Assembly (NCBI GenBank): GCA_000697475.1 | Contig: JNEU01000835.1 | Span: forward strand, 186,001-250,000 | Direction of reading: 5' to 3' | Length of the DNA: 64,000 nucleotides | Source of the DNA: Lichtheimia corymbifera B2541 | Lineage: Eukaryota; Mucoromycota; Mucoromycetes; Mucorales; Lichtheimiaceae | Part shown: positions 24,087-35,153 of the stretch, piece after piece | Layout: every line of letters begins with the position of its first letter | Position numbering within the stretch: the stretch's first letter is position 1 | Translations under genes and position numbers: made by a program | The notes under the pieces: model-generated | What the model saw: the letters and a program-made list of their open reading frames with translations, nothing else | What the model was told of the DNA's origin: nothing | Databases searched by the model: none

Positions 24087-24620
24087 ACATGCCATTTCAC
24101 TCAGCTCTTCATCTTTCCGTTAATGCAGTCGACACCATCCATTATCAGGAAGTAGCTCCATCACTCTTACAGCATATATAAAAACATAAAGATATTCATA
24201 TCTCAAAATCTTTCAATGAAGTGTGACGTCTTTAATAGAACAATATTGCTCGGCTGGGAGGAGCGTACCTTGTGTGCAAGTTTCAAGCTCAAGCTCGCCA
24301 AGCCCCGATTCCGCAATGTCACCACCAGCCAAATTGGATCCGGTCGACCTCTTAATTTTTTTTCGACGACCAAGGCTGGTGGCGACATTGCGGAATCGGG
24401 GCTTGGCGAGCTTGAGCTTGAAACTTGCACACAAGGTACGCTCCACCCAGCCGAGCAATATTGTTCTATTAAAGACCTCACACTTCATTGAAAGATTTTG
24501 AGATATGAATATCTTTATGTTTTATCCATGCTGCAGCGTGATGGAACTGCTTCCTGCTAGCGGATGGTGTCGATATAGCACTATAGACAAGGTGAAGAAC
24601 TGAGTGAAATGGCATTATTT
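24087..24620. repeat. Long imperfect palindrome (hairpin-forming inverted repeat)
   Basis: Arms of about 245 bp (24087-24335 and 24376-24620) pair around a spacer of about 40 bp. The inner 150 bp or so is almost perfect (for example AAGTTTCAAGCTCAAGCTCG against its complement). The outer part (for example GCCATTTCACTCAG, CGACACCATCC) is clearly diverged, at perhaps 80 percent. Short frames mirror each other on both strands for this reason and are not genes. No target duplication was identified. It could be an old foldback element or a hairpin RNA locus. Confidence 0.85.
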
Positions 24621-24756
24621 CTGGATCAGTCCGATCCTCACCGAAGTCTCTGACCAGGACCCGCTTTGGGCCCCACATAATAATCACAAACAACAATAAA
24701 CAATCATGAATACACAAGAGAAAGCAAGATAATATTGACAATGACAAAAGATGATA

Positions 24757-25205
24757 CTAGCAAATAACGTATGATACTAAGAGGGGATTACAATTGACTT
24801 CTTGGTTTTTTAGATGAAGATGCTGTCGAGGATGGCAAAAAACATGGTGGAAAGTTAAGACGGGCAGAAGGGTGATTCGAGACACTAAGGGAGCGAGGCG
24901 TATGGTTGATGGTTTTGAGTGTGTAACGTCTTGGACCTGTATTTGAGTGCCAGCGCCAGCAAGCTCCAGAAGCACAGGACAGATCACTGTTTGACGAAAG
25001 GTATGAGTGTCTTGGATATTTTTCCTCACGTAACAGACTGTAATACCTTCTTTATGGAGAGGGTCAGCATTTGAACCACAAGTTGACATGGTCAGACACC
25101 AAAGCGGGCAAAAGCTGCTCAAAAGAGGCTCCCTTAGTGAGAGTGACACCAGTGTGCTGCACATTCAGGTATGAGACTGCTTTTTGTGCGGTGCACCATT
25201 TTGAG
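24757..25205 (-). pseudogene. Gene fragment of unknown identity (minus strand)
   Basis: The minus strand between about 25200 and 25060 reads without a stop as PFYASKWCTAQKAVSYLNVQ and GVTLTKGASFEQLLPALVSD, which has normal amino-acid composition. It is followed by a GT-AG intron candidate and a second segment LLELAGAGTQIQVQDVTH in another frame. No start codon or family was found. I regard this as a decayed gene or the 3' end of one. Confidence 0.3.
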
Positions 25206-25625
25206 GCATAAAAAGGCTCCACTCATCCTACTGGATGACGACGGTGGTGATAACAATAATGACGCTGGTGGTGGGTTACTACTGCTGTTGCTATACTTCT
25301 ACAACAACTGAACAATTGCGGGATTGTGAAAATTGTATCATGCCCCCCCCCCAACTTTTTTACGAAAAGCACTGTAAACACGGGTACGAACGAATCTGTC
25401 ATATGCAGCTGCGTGCTGAGTTGAACTTTTGACAAGAGCAATGCATACGATCAATGCATAGCTCCTCCCTTCTTAGTGTCTCCTCTATTTTACCAAACAA
25501 AATGATTCCCAACCTCCCTTTTCTTCCACCTCACGCCATATTGACATATTTTATGTATCCATCTTTTTGACCTGCAATTGTATTTATATATAATGTGCGA
25601 GATAGAAGAAAAATAAAATATTGCT
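25206..25625. other. Intergenic, no gene recognised
   Basis: This stretch contains a short polyC run near 25345 and AT-rich sequence near 25560-25620 that is probably the 3' flank of the downstream minus-strand gene. Nothing else is seen. Confidence 0.35.
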
Positions 25626-27006
25626 TTAGAAAGAATAACGACGTTTGATCATCATGCGTGATGTTGAAAAAAGGGTGGGCTGTTCTTCTGGCAATGGTGG
25701 TGATGGATGCACGGGTTGTGTGCGAGAACGTGCAAGGGCTGAGGAATGTGGTTGTTTTCTATAGACAGATGGCCTGCGAACCACCCTGGATCGTCGCTTG
25801 ACTATGTACATGGCAGGGGTGGGTGGTGATGGAGGAAGTTTATCGGTGGTGGTGGTGTTGGTATCAACCTTTTTTGGGCTTGTAGTAGGCAAACGAATCA
25901 CCCGATCGACCATGACGTTGGCCAAGGCGAAAAAGATACCCCATGCAATCATACCCGTCAGATTATTGGGATCCTTGGTTGATAATGAATCGAACACCAT
26001 AGAGATGAGTGCATGTGGGATATGTAAAAATGGCAAAATGAGTAGTGCCGATAACCGGAGTGCAGATGACGGCTGTACTAGTTGTCGCTTTGCTTGCTGC
26101 ATTTTCCTGTCACTTGCTGCAAGATCACGCGACAACGATTCAACGAGTGCCATGGATGAATCCAATCGTTTGTACGATTCCACAAGCGGATCACGTAACA
26201 CAACTGCAGACGCACGACGCATGCGTTGTTGTTGTGGTTGTTGTCGCATGCCTAATACTCCTTCACCAGATGAACGTCGTGCCATCAGCATAGGACATGA
26301 GAGAGGTCTTGATGTTCGTTTCTTGACTACCATTGTTGGTGATAGAGGAGCAGTAGTTGTCGTAGGTTTCAGAGGTGAGGATGGTCTTGACATGGTAGGC
26401 GATGTGGCACGAGATGATGTAGAAGGTGTTGGAGAAAAGAGAGGTTCAGCTTGTGAAGAAGATGACGAGGATGCAATTGATAAGTTGGACAATCGCCGAG
26501 ATTGTGTGTATATTGGACGTGGTAATCGAGAAGGATGCATGTGTCGAGATCCACGTTGCTGTGCTGGTGAAGATGGTCTGATATTGTTGATGCTGCTGCT
26601 GCCGGTATTATAATCTTCTTGTACACTCTTATCAGACGCGTCGGCATCACTATTATTTTCATTCTCCACACCGTGAATGGCGTTGTTGGCTTCTTCAAGC
26701 AAGTTGGACAGGATGCCTGATATCCGATTAAAAGCTTCTTGTTGTTCACCATCGTCGTCATCGTCATCCTCCTTTTTAAAACAGGATTCTGGGTATAAGG
26801 ACATTGCCGAGTTGGGTCGTGAAATCGAGTTTTGATCCTTTTCGGATGACAATGGATGCTGGTTTGTCATCCATGCTGGGGTGGATACTGACGGAAATGG
26901 TTCCGGTTTAATAAAATCCTCTGGTATGGCCGATTCCTTTTACAAAAGAAACGGGTTAATATATATAGGTGGTCAAAGAAATGGCAATAGAAATGTATTT
27001 TACCAT
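25626..27006 (-). CDS. Serine-rich protein with C-terminal hydrophobic segments, unknown function
   Basis: The main exon (25626-26936) is open for 437 codons, stop included. Upstream it has no in-frame ATG before a good acceptor at 26937-26938, and the best model places the start ATG at 27004-27006 directly before a GTAAAA donor, so the first coding exon would be the start codon alone; this gives 437 aa. An internal ATG at 26870 is the alternative start. The protein has an acidic Asp run, a helical stretch ISGILSNLLEEANNAI, a long Ser/Pro/Arg-rich disordered part, a coiled segment before residue 300, and two hydrophobic segments (SALLILPFLHIPHALISMVF and GMIAWGIFFALANVMV). It ends basic. It may be an organelle membrane-anchored protein; the family is not recognised. 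Confidence 0.65.
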
Positions 27007-27166
27007 GATAGAGGAGGAGGAGGACAAAGAAAGAAGAAGAAAGAGACGTTGTTTATGATGTGCGAGACGAAAACGGTGGCAAACAAAGAAAAGAAAGGGA
27101 GAAGAAACTCTAGTCAGGTCTAAAAAAGCACCGCGCGTCCCCTGTTCTCTGCGAATTGCACATGAC

Positions 27167-30100
27167 TTAGGAAAATCCGATAGCTTGCTTCTTGCGTTCG
27201 CTACCCCCATCACCGTATTTGGAGGCCCACTTGCGGATCTCAACCAATGAATCCATATCTTCTGCAGAACTGGGTCGTACGAGCTTCAACGCCTCATCAA
27301 AATGAGCTTGAGTTAAGATTCGCTTCTTTTTGCTTGATACTTCTTGCTGCACAGCTCGCAGGGCAGTCGTTACACACAAGTTTTTCAAGTCCGAGCCAGA
27401 GTAGTGTTCCGTTGAGCGAGCCAGCTCCGCCAATGACACCTCATGCTCTTCGTCACGCAACAGGATCTTTAGAATCTCCATGCGGTCATCCTCTTTCGGC
27501 AAGTCAACTAAACAATCCTCATGCATTAGGCAACTGCATATAATATAAACACCCTGAGCAACTCGGTCACTTACCCAATATCCGCCGTGGCATACGTCTC
27601 AATACTGCATCATCAAGATCAAAAGGTCGATTCGTAGCTGCCATCACCATCACTCCTTCATTGTCACTGGATAATCCATCCCATTCCACCATAAATTGAT
27701 TGATGATTTCTCGACGTGAATTGGATGATGAATCAGATCGTCGTCGGCCCAACAAGCTGTCAACTTCGTCAATGAATACAACGCAGGGCGATAACTTGCG
27801 TGCGAGTGAGAAAAGGGCCTGCATGCGAATGTTAGTACATTGCCAAATGAGGATATGCCGTGCAACCAATGATGGTTTTTGTTCTTTGTACCTTGACGTT
27901 CTTTTCTCCTTCACCCACATACATTTCGTAGCTATTGCAAAAAATGGAAAGGGTCAGTTATTTGTGTTTTGTTTCCTTTGTCTATACAAAACCCCGTACA
28001 TGTCACTGGCTTGAATCTCGAGCATACGACTTCCACTTTCCTTGGCAACGGCCTTGGCTAACATAGTCTAATGATATCATTGCTTTCACTTTAGTCTTCA
28101 CTAACCCCTTACACCCATGATCCATCCATTTCAATAAATACCTTTCCAGTGCCCGGTGGGCCAAAGAGTAATACACCTGATATAAAGTTATCCTTGAGAA
28201 TTCCTTTGCGAAACACATCTGGCCGAACCAGCGGCAGGGTGATCAAACTCTGAAGAGTGTCGATGGTCGTTTGTGGAACTCGGACATCTGCAAATGAACC
28301 ATGCACCTTGTCTGCAAAAGCAATATGTGAGTATTTCAGCTGATCCCACTACCTCTCTCGTATCACGCAACACACACTACTCACATGGATCGACAATGCG
28401 GCTGAGAAAACGACTCTCGTATGAATCGCAATACTTTTGCAGCTGATGTATGTTGAGTGGCTCATTGTTGTCCATATCGACCTTTATCCGCTGCTTATCA
28501 AGGAGTCGCTTTACTTGCTTCCGCTGATCCATATTGTGCCGTACAAAGTTGGTCGCCACCACAAAGTCATCAAGCGTCACCGTCGTCTTGCCACTGGATA
28601 ATGCATTGCCAATAGCACAGGTCACATGACGATCAATTTCTCCTGGCTGCCATAGAGATTTTTGTATTCCTTCAAGATTTGACAACTCGGCTATCATCTT
28701 GGTTTGAGATCCCTGGAAGCCCTTGATACCAATCACATCCTTTTGTTTGAGAGCCATAAGAATCTGACGTGCATTGATCTCGCCAATCCGCTTTGCTGCA
28801 TCCACTTCTAGCTGTGTTTCCCATGATCGGAAAAGAAACGTATCGTGCAGAGGTGGTGGTACGCTGATACATTTCATACCTGGCATGAGGGGTATATCAA
28901 TCTCGGAAAGCGATCTCTGATAATTCTGGTACTTTGTTGTCAAGGAGGGTGAATATCCAGCAAGAGCAATAATACGATGTCCTTTTTGTCGCATTTGTTC
29001 CACCGAATCCATCAAGGCTTCTCGTAAGGTGACCGATAAATGATCTCGCATCCTCTCATAATCACGAAGGTAAACAATCTTGGGTGATGATGGATTTTTG
29101 TCGTCACCGGTCATCAGCATCCGATTGAACATGGTGTTGAATCTCGAATACATTTCTTCGGATGGCTTGGTTGCTGTTGTTGTAGTTGTTGTCTCTTCTG
29201 TTGTTGGCGCTGTCGTCGCATCCTCAGCCTCCTCCCCTTCCTGTAATCTTTGCTCAAAACGCTCATACAACTCTTGAAGTGGTGGGAAACCCATATCTCG
29301 TAATTTGCTGATGAATTCTGTTGAAAATTCGTCTCCTACAATCGCTTTATCGTCCATGATTGACTGATCCCTGTCTAGACGTGTTGCAAACATAACAATG
29401 GATGGCTGCCCTTTGGAATCAATCGATGCTTGTTGTGATGTCGAAGATGTGCCTAACAAAGAAAATATGGGTGAGCTGATTACCATGCTTCCTTTTGTTG
29501 GCTTACCTTGGATATTACTATCACTCGCTTGTGCCAATGCAATAAAGTCTTGTGGGTCAAAAACGATGAGATCAGCTCCAACATCTGCTGCAAGTCGCTT
29601 GGCGATATTATCTTGCATGTAAGTGGCTCCTCGACCGGGAACGTTGAGTAATAGATGGTCGGCATGATTGGATGAGGCAAGTGCTCCTTTGGGTGCAAGG
29701 CCTGTTTGTACAGCAAAACGTAGCTCGTGCCATAGCTGCTCTGTAAATGACTCGGCATAGCTCGGATGTAACGCTTGTACTTTGATTGATGAATGGGGTG
29801 TGTAGTTGCTGTTGAGGAATGACTCTATAGACGTATGGTTAATATCTACTGCTTGGAAGAATATAGGGGGCTGTAAGATATACTCACTCGGAAGGACCGA
29901 AAACGATCGTCTAGATTTGCGAGAGATCTTGCGTCCTCTTGAAGAATCCGAGGAACCTTTTGAACCATTGGGTGAAGCGGCATCGAGTATTGATTGAACA
30001 AAGGCTTTTGACTCGTCGATGGGTGGCTCTGAGGAAGAAGAAGAGGGTGGAGCAGGTGTGGTTGCTGCCGTTGCTGCTGCCGCTGCTGCTGTTGCGTTGT

Positions 30101-30245
30101 TGTTACTGTTATCCTCGGTAGCTGGAGCGTCTTGTCCTGCAGCAGTACTGGCTCTTGCTAATCTTCGATAACTCGTTCTTGCAACCCAATTTGCTTTAGA
30201 TGGAAGAGTCGATCGGCCCAAGCGCGCAAACAAAACTGCTGACAT
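27167..30245 (-). CDS. Mitochondrial-type AAA+ ATPase (Msp1/ATAD1-like AAA core, long N-terminal region)
   Basis: Eight minus-strand exons (29888-30245, 29507-29824, 28385-29452, 28142-28311, 28000-28067, 27892-27931, 27575-27818, 27167-27507) encode 868 aa. The first about 35 residues are Arg/Ser/Ala-rich without acids, a likely mitochondrial presequence. The AAA module is C-terminal: Walker A GPPGTGKT (632-639), Walker B CVVFIDE (686-692), sensor ATNRPFDLDDAVLRRMPRRI, then a small lid ending near 868. The long middle region (about 100-570) is family-specific. The AAA core resembles Msp1/ATAD1, which pull mislocalised tail-anchored proteins from the mitochondrial outer membrane, but this protein is more than twice their length and belongs to a less studied fungal branch. 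Two introns (29825-29887 and 29453-29506) are multiples of three without stops. Confidence 0.85.
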
Positions 30246-31002
30246 GATAAGGAAGGGGTAGGAGATGTTGCAACAGCCAAGTCGAATCCTGAAATCTCAA
30301 CCAGGCTTTTCATTCCCAGTCGCTCTTGTTGACAGTTTCAGTCGTAGTTGTATTATTCCATTAGCACTTGCACAATTATAGATCACAATTGGCGTTGCTA
30401 TGCATTGTAGTAAATCAATCCATTTGGTAACCACGCAACCATGTATATATAATTTGGGTGTCTTTTATATGAAAGAAAGGATGACTATCTATCTTCTAGA
30501 CATGGAGTGTAATATAGTTTTGAGTCACGTGGTTTAATGAAACGGCTTGTGTCTGCTGCATGAATCGTACCATATTGCTTTCAGCTACATAGTGACACAA
30601 CATTTGACAGCATTTGCATAATTGATCAAAGGAACAAGTTGTATGGATCAAGCTTGTAGACATGTGCAAACTGGGGCAATAGACAAACGAGGAAAGGTGC
30701 AAGCTGACTTGAAATAGACCCCTCCTTTTTTTCAATGCAATACTTGAGCTTCCTTTTCTCTCGTCTCTCCCTTGATCGCCTTCTTGTATTGATGCTGTCT
30801 TCCATTCATTAAATGACGTGTCATTGAAGCTTCTCTCTTCCCTACATTCATTCGTTCAATATACCATTCCGGCATACACCCCATTCATTCTACTCCATTA
30901 CCCTCTTGTCCTCGATACTACAACTACTCCTACTCATCCATACTCCGTTCCGCTCCTTCCAAATCTATATCTTATTTTATCAACACACACACACAATAAG
31001 CC
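30246..31002. other. Divergent intergenic region, no gene recognised
   Basis: This 757-bp region lies between the AAA ATPase (minus) and the protein kinase (plus), presumably with both promoters. A pyrimidine-rich leader (about 30820-30970: CTCTTCC, CTACTCC and TCCTTCC blocks) precedes the kinase start. No gene is seen. Confidence 0.45.
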
Positions 31003-33896
31003 ATGATGCCACGATCCACCGCTCGTAACCAGAAAGCGAAGGTAAAGCAAGTGGGGGGGGAAGGGAAATGGAATGTACTGAATATGTATTGATTGGCATC
31101 CATGAACATGATCCTCCTCGTCCGTCCTCCAGCTCGCAGCAGATTACAATGAATTACTCAAGGAGTTATCTTCGACTGAAATGTCATCTGTGGGTTATTA
31201 CCGTTTAGGAGAAACCATTGGCCAAGTACGTTAACTTTCGTTCCCCAAGATAAGAATGACATTGGGTTTTAATTAGATACCTTTATAGGGAACTTTTGGC
31301 AAAGTCAAATTAGGCACACATCAACTGACAGGCCAAAAGGTTGCCGTGAAAAAGATCAGCAAGCAACATGCTCCCATGATTGCCCGCGAGATTCATCATC
31401 ATCGTCAACTTCGTCATCCCAATATCGTCAACTTGTATGAGATCATCGTTACCGAATCATCCATCTATGTCGTTTCAGAGTATTGCCCAAACGGTGAATT
31501 ATTCGATGCATTGGCAACTTGCGGAAGATGCCCAGAACACTATGCTCGAAAATGGTTCTCACAGCTTGCAAGTGCAATCAAATATTGTCATGAACAAGGC
31601 ATTGTTCATAGGTATATAATATTAGATGTCATCCTATTCATTTTGACTCATCATCATCCCATTTTAATTCATCACAGAGATTTGAAGCTGGAGAATATTC
31701 TTCTGGACGAGAATGACAATGCAAAAATATGCGACTTTGGCTTTGCGAGGCAAACGGATAATCGACAACTCTTGGAAACGTTTTGTGGAAGCCTTGCTTA
31801 TTCCGCCCCAGGTATGCTTTCATATCCCCCTTTGCTTTTAAATGATCGTCTCTTAACATTAACTTTCTCTTCAGAGATCATTGAAAGAAAAAAGTACACA
31901 GGGCCTGGTAAGAATGATGATAATGCATCATTGTGCAGCGTTCGTTTAGTAACGTGTCTCCATAGAAACCGACATTTGGTCGCTTGGTGTGATCTTGTAC
32001 ACGTTGTTGGCCGGCGAATTACCTTTTGACGACGATTCTGAAATTATGACCCAACGCAAAATTGTCAAGGGGGTGTATGAGATGCCATTTTATTTCTCTA
32101 CTGGTATGTGTTGTGAAAAAGCTTAATTGGGATTTCATGCATAAGCATGTAGCACGAAGATTAAAAAAACGACAACCTTTTAGGTTCAGCCGATCTTATC
32201 CGATCCATGCTCCAAAAAGAACCATCACAGCGAATTACAATCGACCAGATATTGGCTCATCCATGGTTGCAGGAGGCGACAAGTTCAGAAGCTACCGACG
32301 ACTGGATAACCAACGCATCCTTAACACGCAATTCAAGTCAATGTGACCTCGATTCTGTGTTTTCAGGGAAACATGCAGCAGGAATGGATGAGGATGATGG
32401 TTGCACTGATCTCTCCAGTTACGACAGCTATTCGAGTCTTTGTGAGAAAACAACCATGCAATTGGATAATCGCTTATGCCCGCCTTCACAAGAATCAGCA
32501 ACCGCTTCCAAGTTCTCCCCGCAAGTTCGCCATAGCCTGGGTATGCTGCGACATGATGACATGAAACGTAATGCTGCTGCTGCTGCTCCACGATCACCAC
32601 GGTTCTCTGCTCCCAGTACAATGAATATCAAGTCGCCACTATCACCACCATCGTCACCTTTGGGCAACCGATCATCCATGCCGAGCACTTTGCCGTCAAG
32701 TTTTATCAACTCCCTTTGTGATGTACCACGAAATGACGTACCTTCTATGACAGCCAATGAACAACATTTGGCTGTGGCATTGACGGCTGCAGGTGTGGAT
32801 AGTGAGACGATCAAAGAGATGCGAAAGGGCACATGCGATTCCTTGAATGGTTTATGGACAATGTTGCTTGAGAAATCTTCAGCAAAATACGCCAAGGAAG
32901 GATTTGCTACTGTTTTGCAACGTCAACAGCAACAAAATGCATCACGAATTCCTATTCAATTACCAACCAAGTACGCCACTAGCTGCAATGCAAGCGATGA
33001 TAGCAACCAAAAAGCACCATCCTCGCGTATTAAAATTGATGCTACGACGCAAACAACGGATCAGTATCATGCAGCATCCACAACAACGCCATCACGTCAT
33101 TGTGTTGCTATGCAACCGCCTTCACAACCATCACCACAACAACAACAGCAACGTCGTACAATGAATAATGTTCGAGGTGGTGGTACCATGCCAATCAACA
33201 ATCGCTCTCCACCAGAGAAACAGGCTGGATGGTTTAGTGCTACTGTCAAGGCATTGTTTGTTGGTAGCAACAATGAATCTGAACGACATCAGCGTCGAGG
33301 ATCGAGAACTTTTAGGAACGTGGATGCACCACCCTCCAGTAATGGTAGTTCCAGAAAGCGATATTGGGATGATTCTGATCACGAACAACAACAACATCAG
33401 CAGCAATACAATGGAAAGGATGCTGTGACCCATCGCAATATGAACCACAAATACAGGCTACACATGCTACAATTTTCAGATCCAGCCGCTGGTGAACTGG
33501 ATCAGATCAGTTACAGCAGTGAAAAATCATGCCTTATGCGTCAACAGGATCATCGTATTTCACAGCAGTCTCCTCACGCTTCAATGCAGCATCATAGTCA
33601 ACGACAACGTGAACCACTCATCCCACCTATGGCACGCACGATTATCAAGCCAGACACTGGGATCTTGCCTTTGATGACCGAAACTGATTCTTCTTCAACT
33701 CCAGTGAATATGCGTGAAAAACGGTATTCAACTATGCCTTATCGTCCATCGATTACCGATCGTGCGTCTGAAGAAGAAGAATTGGTTTGTGTGCCTCCTA
33801 TTGCAGCATCAGCTTTATCCACACCTCCTCCATGTCAGCAACATCTTCATCGTGAGGAAGATAAACAACAATCAGATGTCGTAAACACCTCATCTC

Positions 33897-33928
<32 letters not shown>

Positions 33929-34326
33929 CGCCCCCCACAAATCGTTACACCTCTATCACCAGTCCTTTCAGCGCTTTCACCTTCTTCATCTACATCTTCT
34001 TCCACTGATGAAGATGATCCTGCTTCACCTGTTTTATCGCTTCCAGTCTCTCAAGCAAAGCAACCCATCAAGAACTTTATCCAAACTACTACTACTACGA
34101 CGCTATCCAATGTCTGTGTAAGTCATTTATCATTTACTGATGCAATACGCTAATAGGGTTGATGTGTATATAGCACATGCAGCAGGCAAGCACTAGCCTT
34201 AGACGTCCCGAGTTTATGCCACGCTCAAGACTCAATGTTTACGGGATGAGTAGCGGTGGTGGTGGCGGTAGTGCGAATAGCTTTGCCTCCAAGGCCATCA
34301 TTGAAGAGGACGAGGAAGAAGAATAA
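31003..34326 (+). CDS. Serine/threonine protein kinase, CAMK/AMPK-related, with long disordered tail
   Basis: Eight exons (31003-31041, 31133-31225, 31289-31611, 31678-31811, 31875-31907, 31966-32103, 32184-34117, 34174-34326) encode 948 aa. All kinase landmarks are present: Gly loop GQGTFGKV (43-50), VAVKK Lys near 62, HRDLKLEN (151-158), DFG (171-173), APE (195-197), then DIWSLGVILYTLLAGELPF. This places it in the Snf1/AMPK-like group, near fungal Kin4/Ppk-type kinases. A small helical segment (LAVALTAAGVDSETIKEM) after the domain resembles the UBA-like autoinhibitory element of AMPK-related kinases. The remaining roughly 450 residues are Gln/Ser/Pro-rich with a polyGln run, ending GGGGG and an acidic tail. 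No KA1 domain was recognised. Substrates are unknown; the exact subfamily is uncertain. Confidence 0.85.
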
Positions 34327-35153
34327 TGGTGAAGAGAAGAGCAACATCACTACTCGATACCATCCTTCTTTTCGAAAATTCAAAAAAAACAGCATACCAT
34401 ATCACACAACAGCATCTTACATTAACCGCATCGTACATCACATATCTCAAATCCTTTTTTCTCCTTGTTTCATATTACTGTTATACTCTCCTTTGTCGCA
34501 CGTAGTTTCTCTTTCATCCACGTCAGCGTATCCGCGAAACCTTTACACATATTAAAAATGTTTGTCGTTCTTTTTCGCCACGCCATCTAGTATTAGTCTG
34601 TGGCAGGTTGGGAGCAAAATGATGTGGTGGGTTCTAATGCAGCAGAGTCGTGATTGTGTGTAACTGAAAGCTCACAATGAGGTGCAACAGCTGCTTCAGC
34701 CACGATGCCCGGGCTTGCTTGTGCCATTATCTATCATACCCGCCAAAAATTATATGTACAAATGAAGGGCAGTAGTGGTGTGTCATGTTATCGTCCATCA
34801 GACCTCGCCTGGTAACGTCCATTGTTACACCGTGTTGCAGTGAAGATCCAACCCTGTCAATAATGATCAAAGATTACACGCATACAAATGACGTGGTATA
34901 CAACACCGGCTTTAGTGTTTTCATATACGTACATAGCAACGGAAGGAAATACATAAAAACAATAAATATGTCATTATAAAAAGACGCAAACTTTATCGGA
35001 AAACGGGATGCTCGGGTGGTGTTCCGTGGGAATGGCTAAAATTGGACATGAGCAGAGAGAGCTTTTGCCTTTCTCTCACTTACTCCCTTTATCTCTTTCC
35101 TTTCTTCTCCGCTCTTTTTCTTTGCTTCCTTACTACTGCTGCAGTTCACCTTG
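34327..35153. other. Intergenic, no gene recognised
   Basis: This is the 3' flank of the kinase and the leader of the next gene. The last 80 bp before 35154 are pyrimidine-rich (CTCTCACTTACTCCC, TCTTTCCTTTCTTCTCC). A CTGCTGCAG acceptor-like site ends at about 35144, so an additional 5' non-coding exon is possible. No other structure is seen. Confidence 0.4.
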
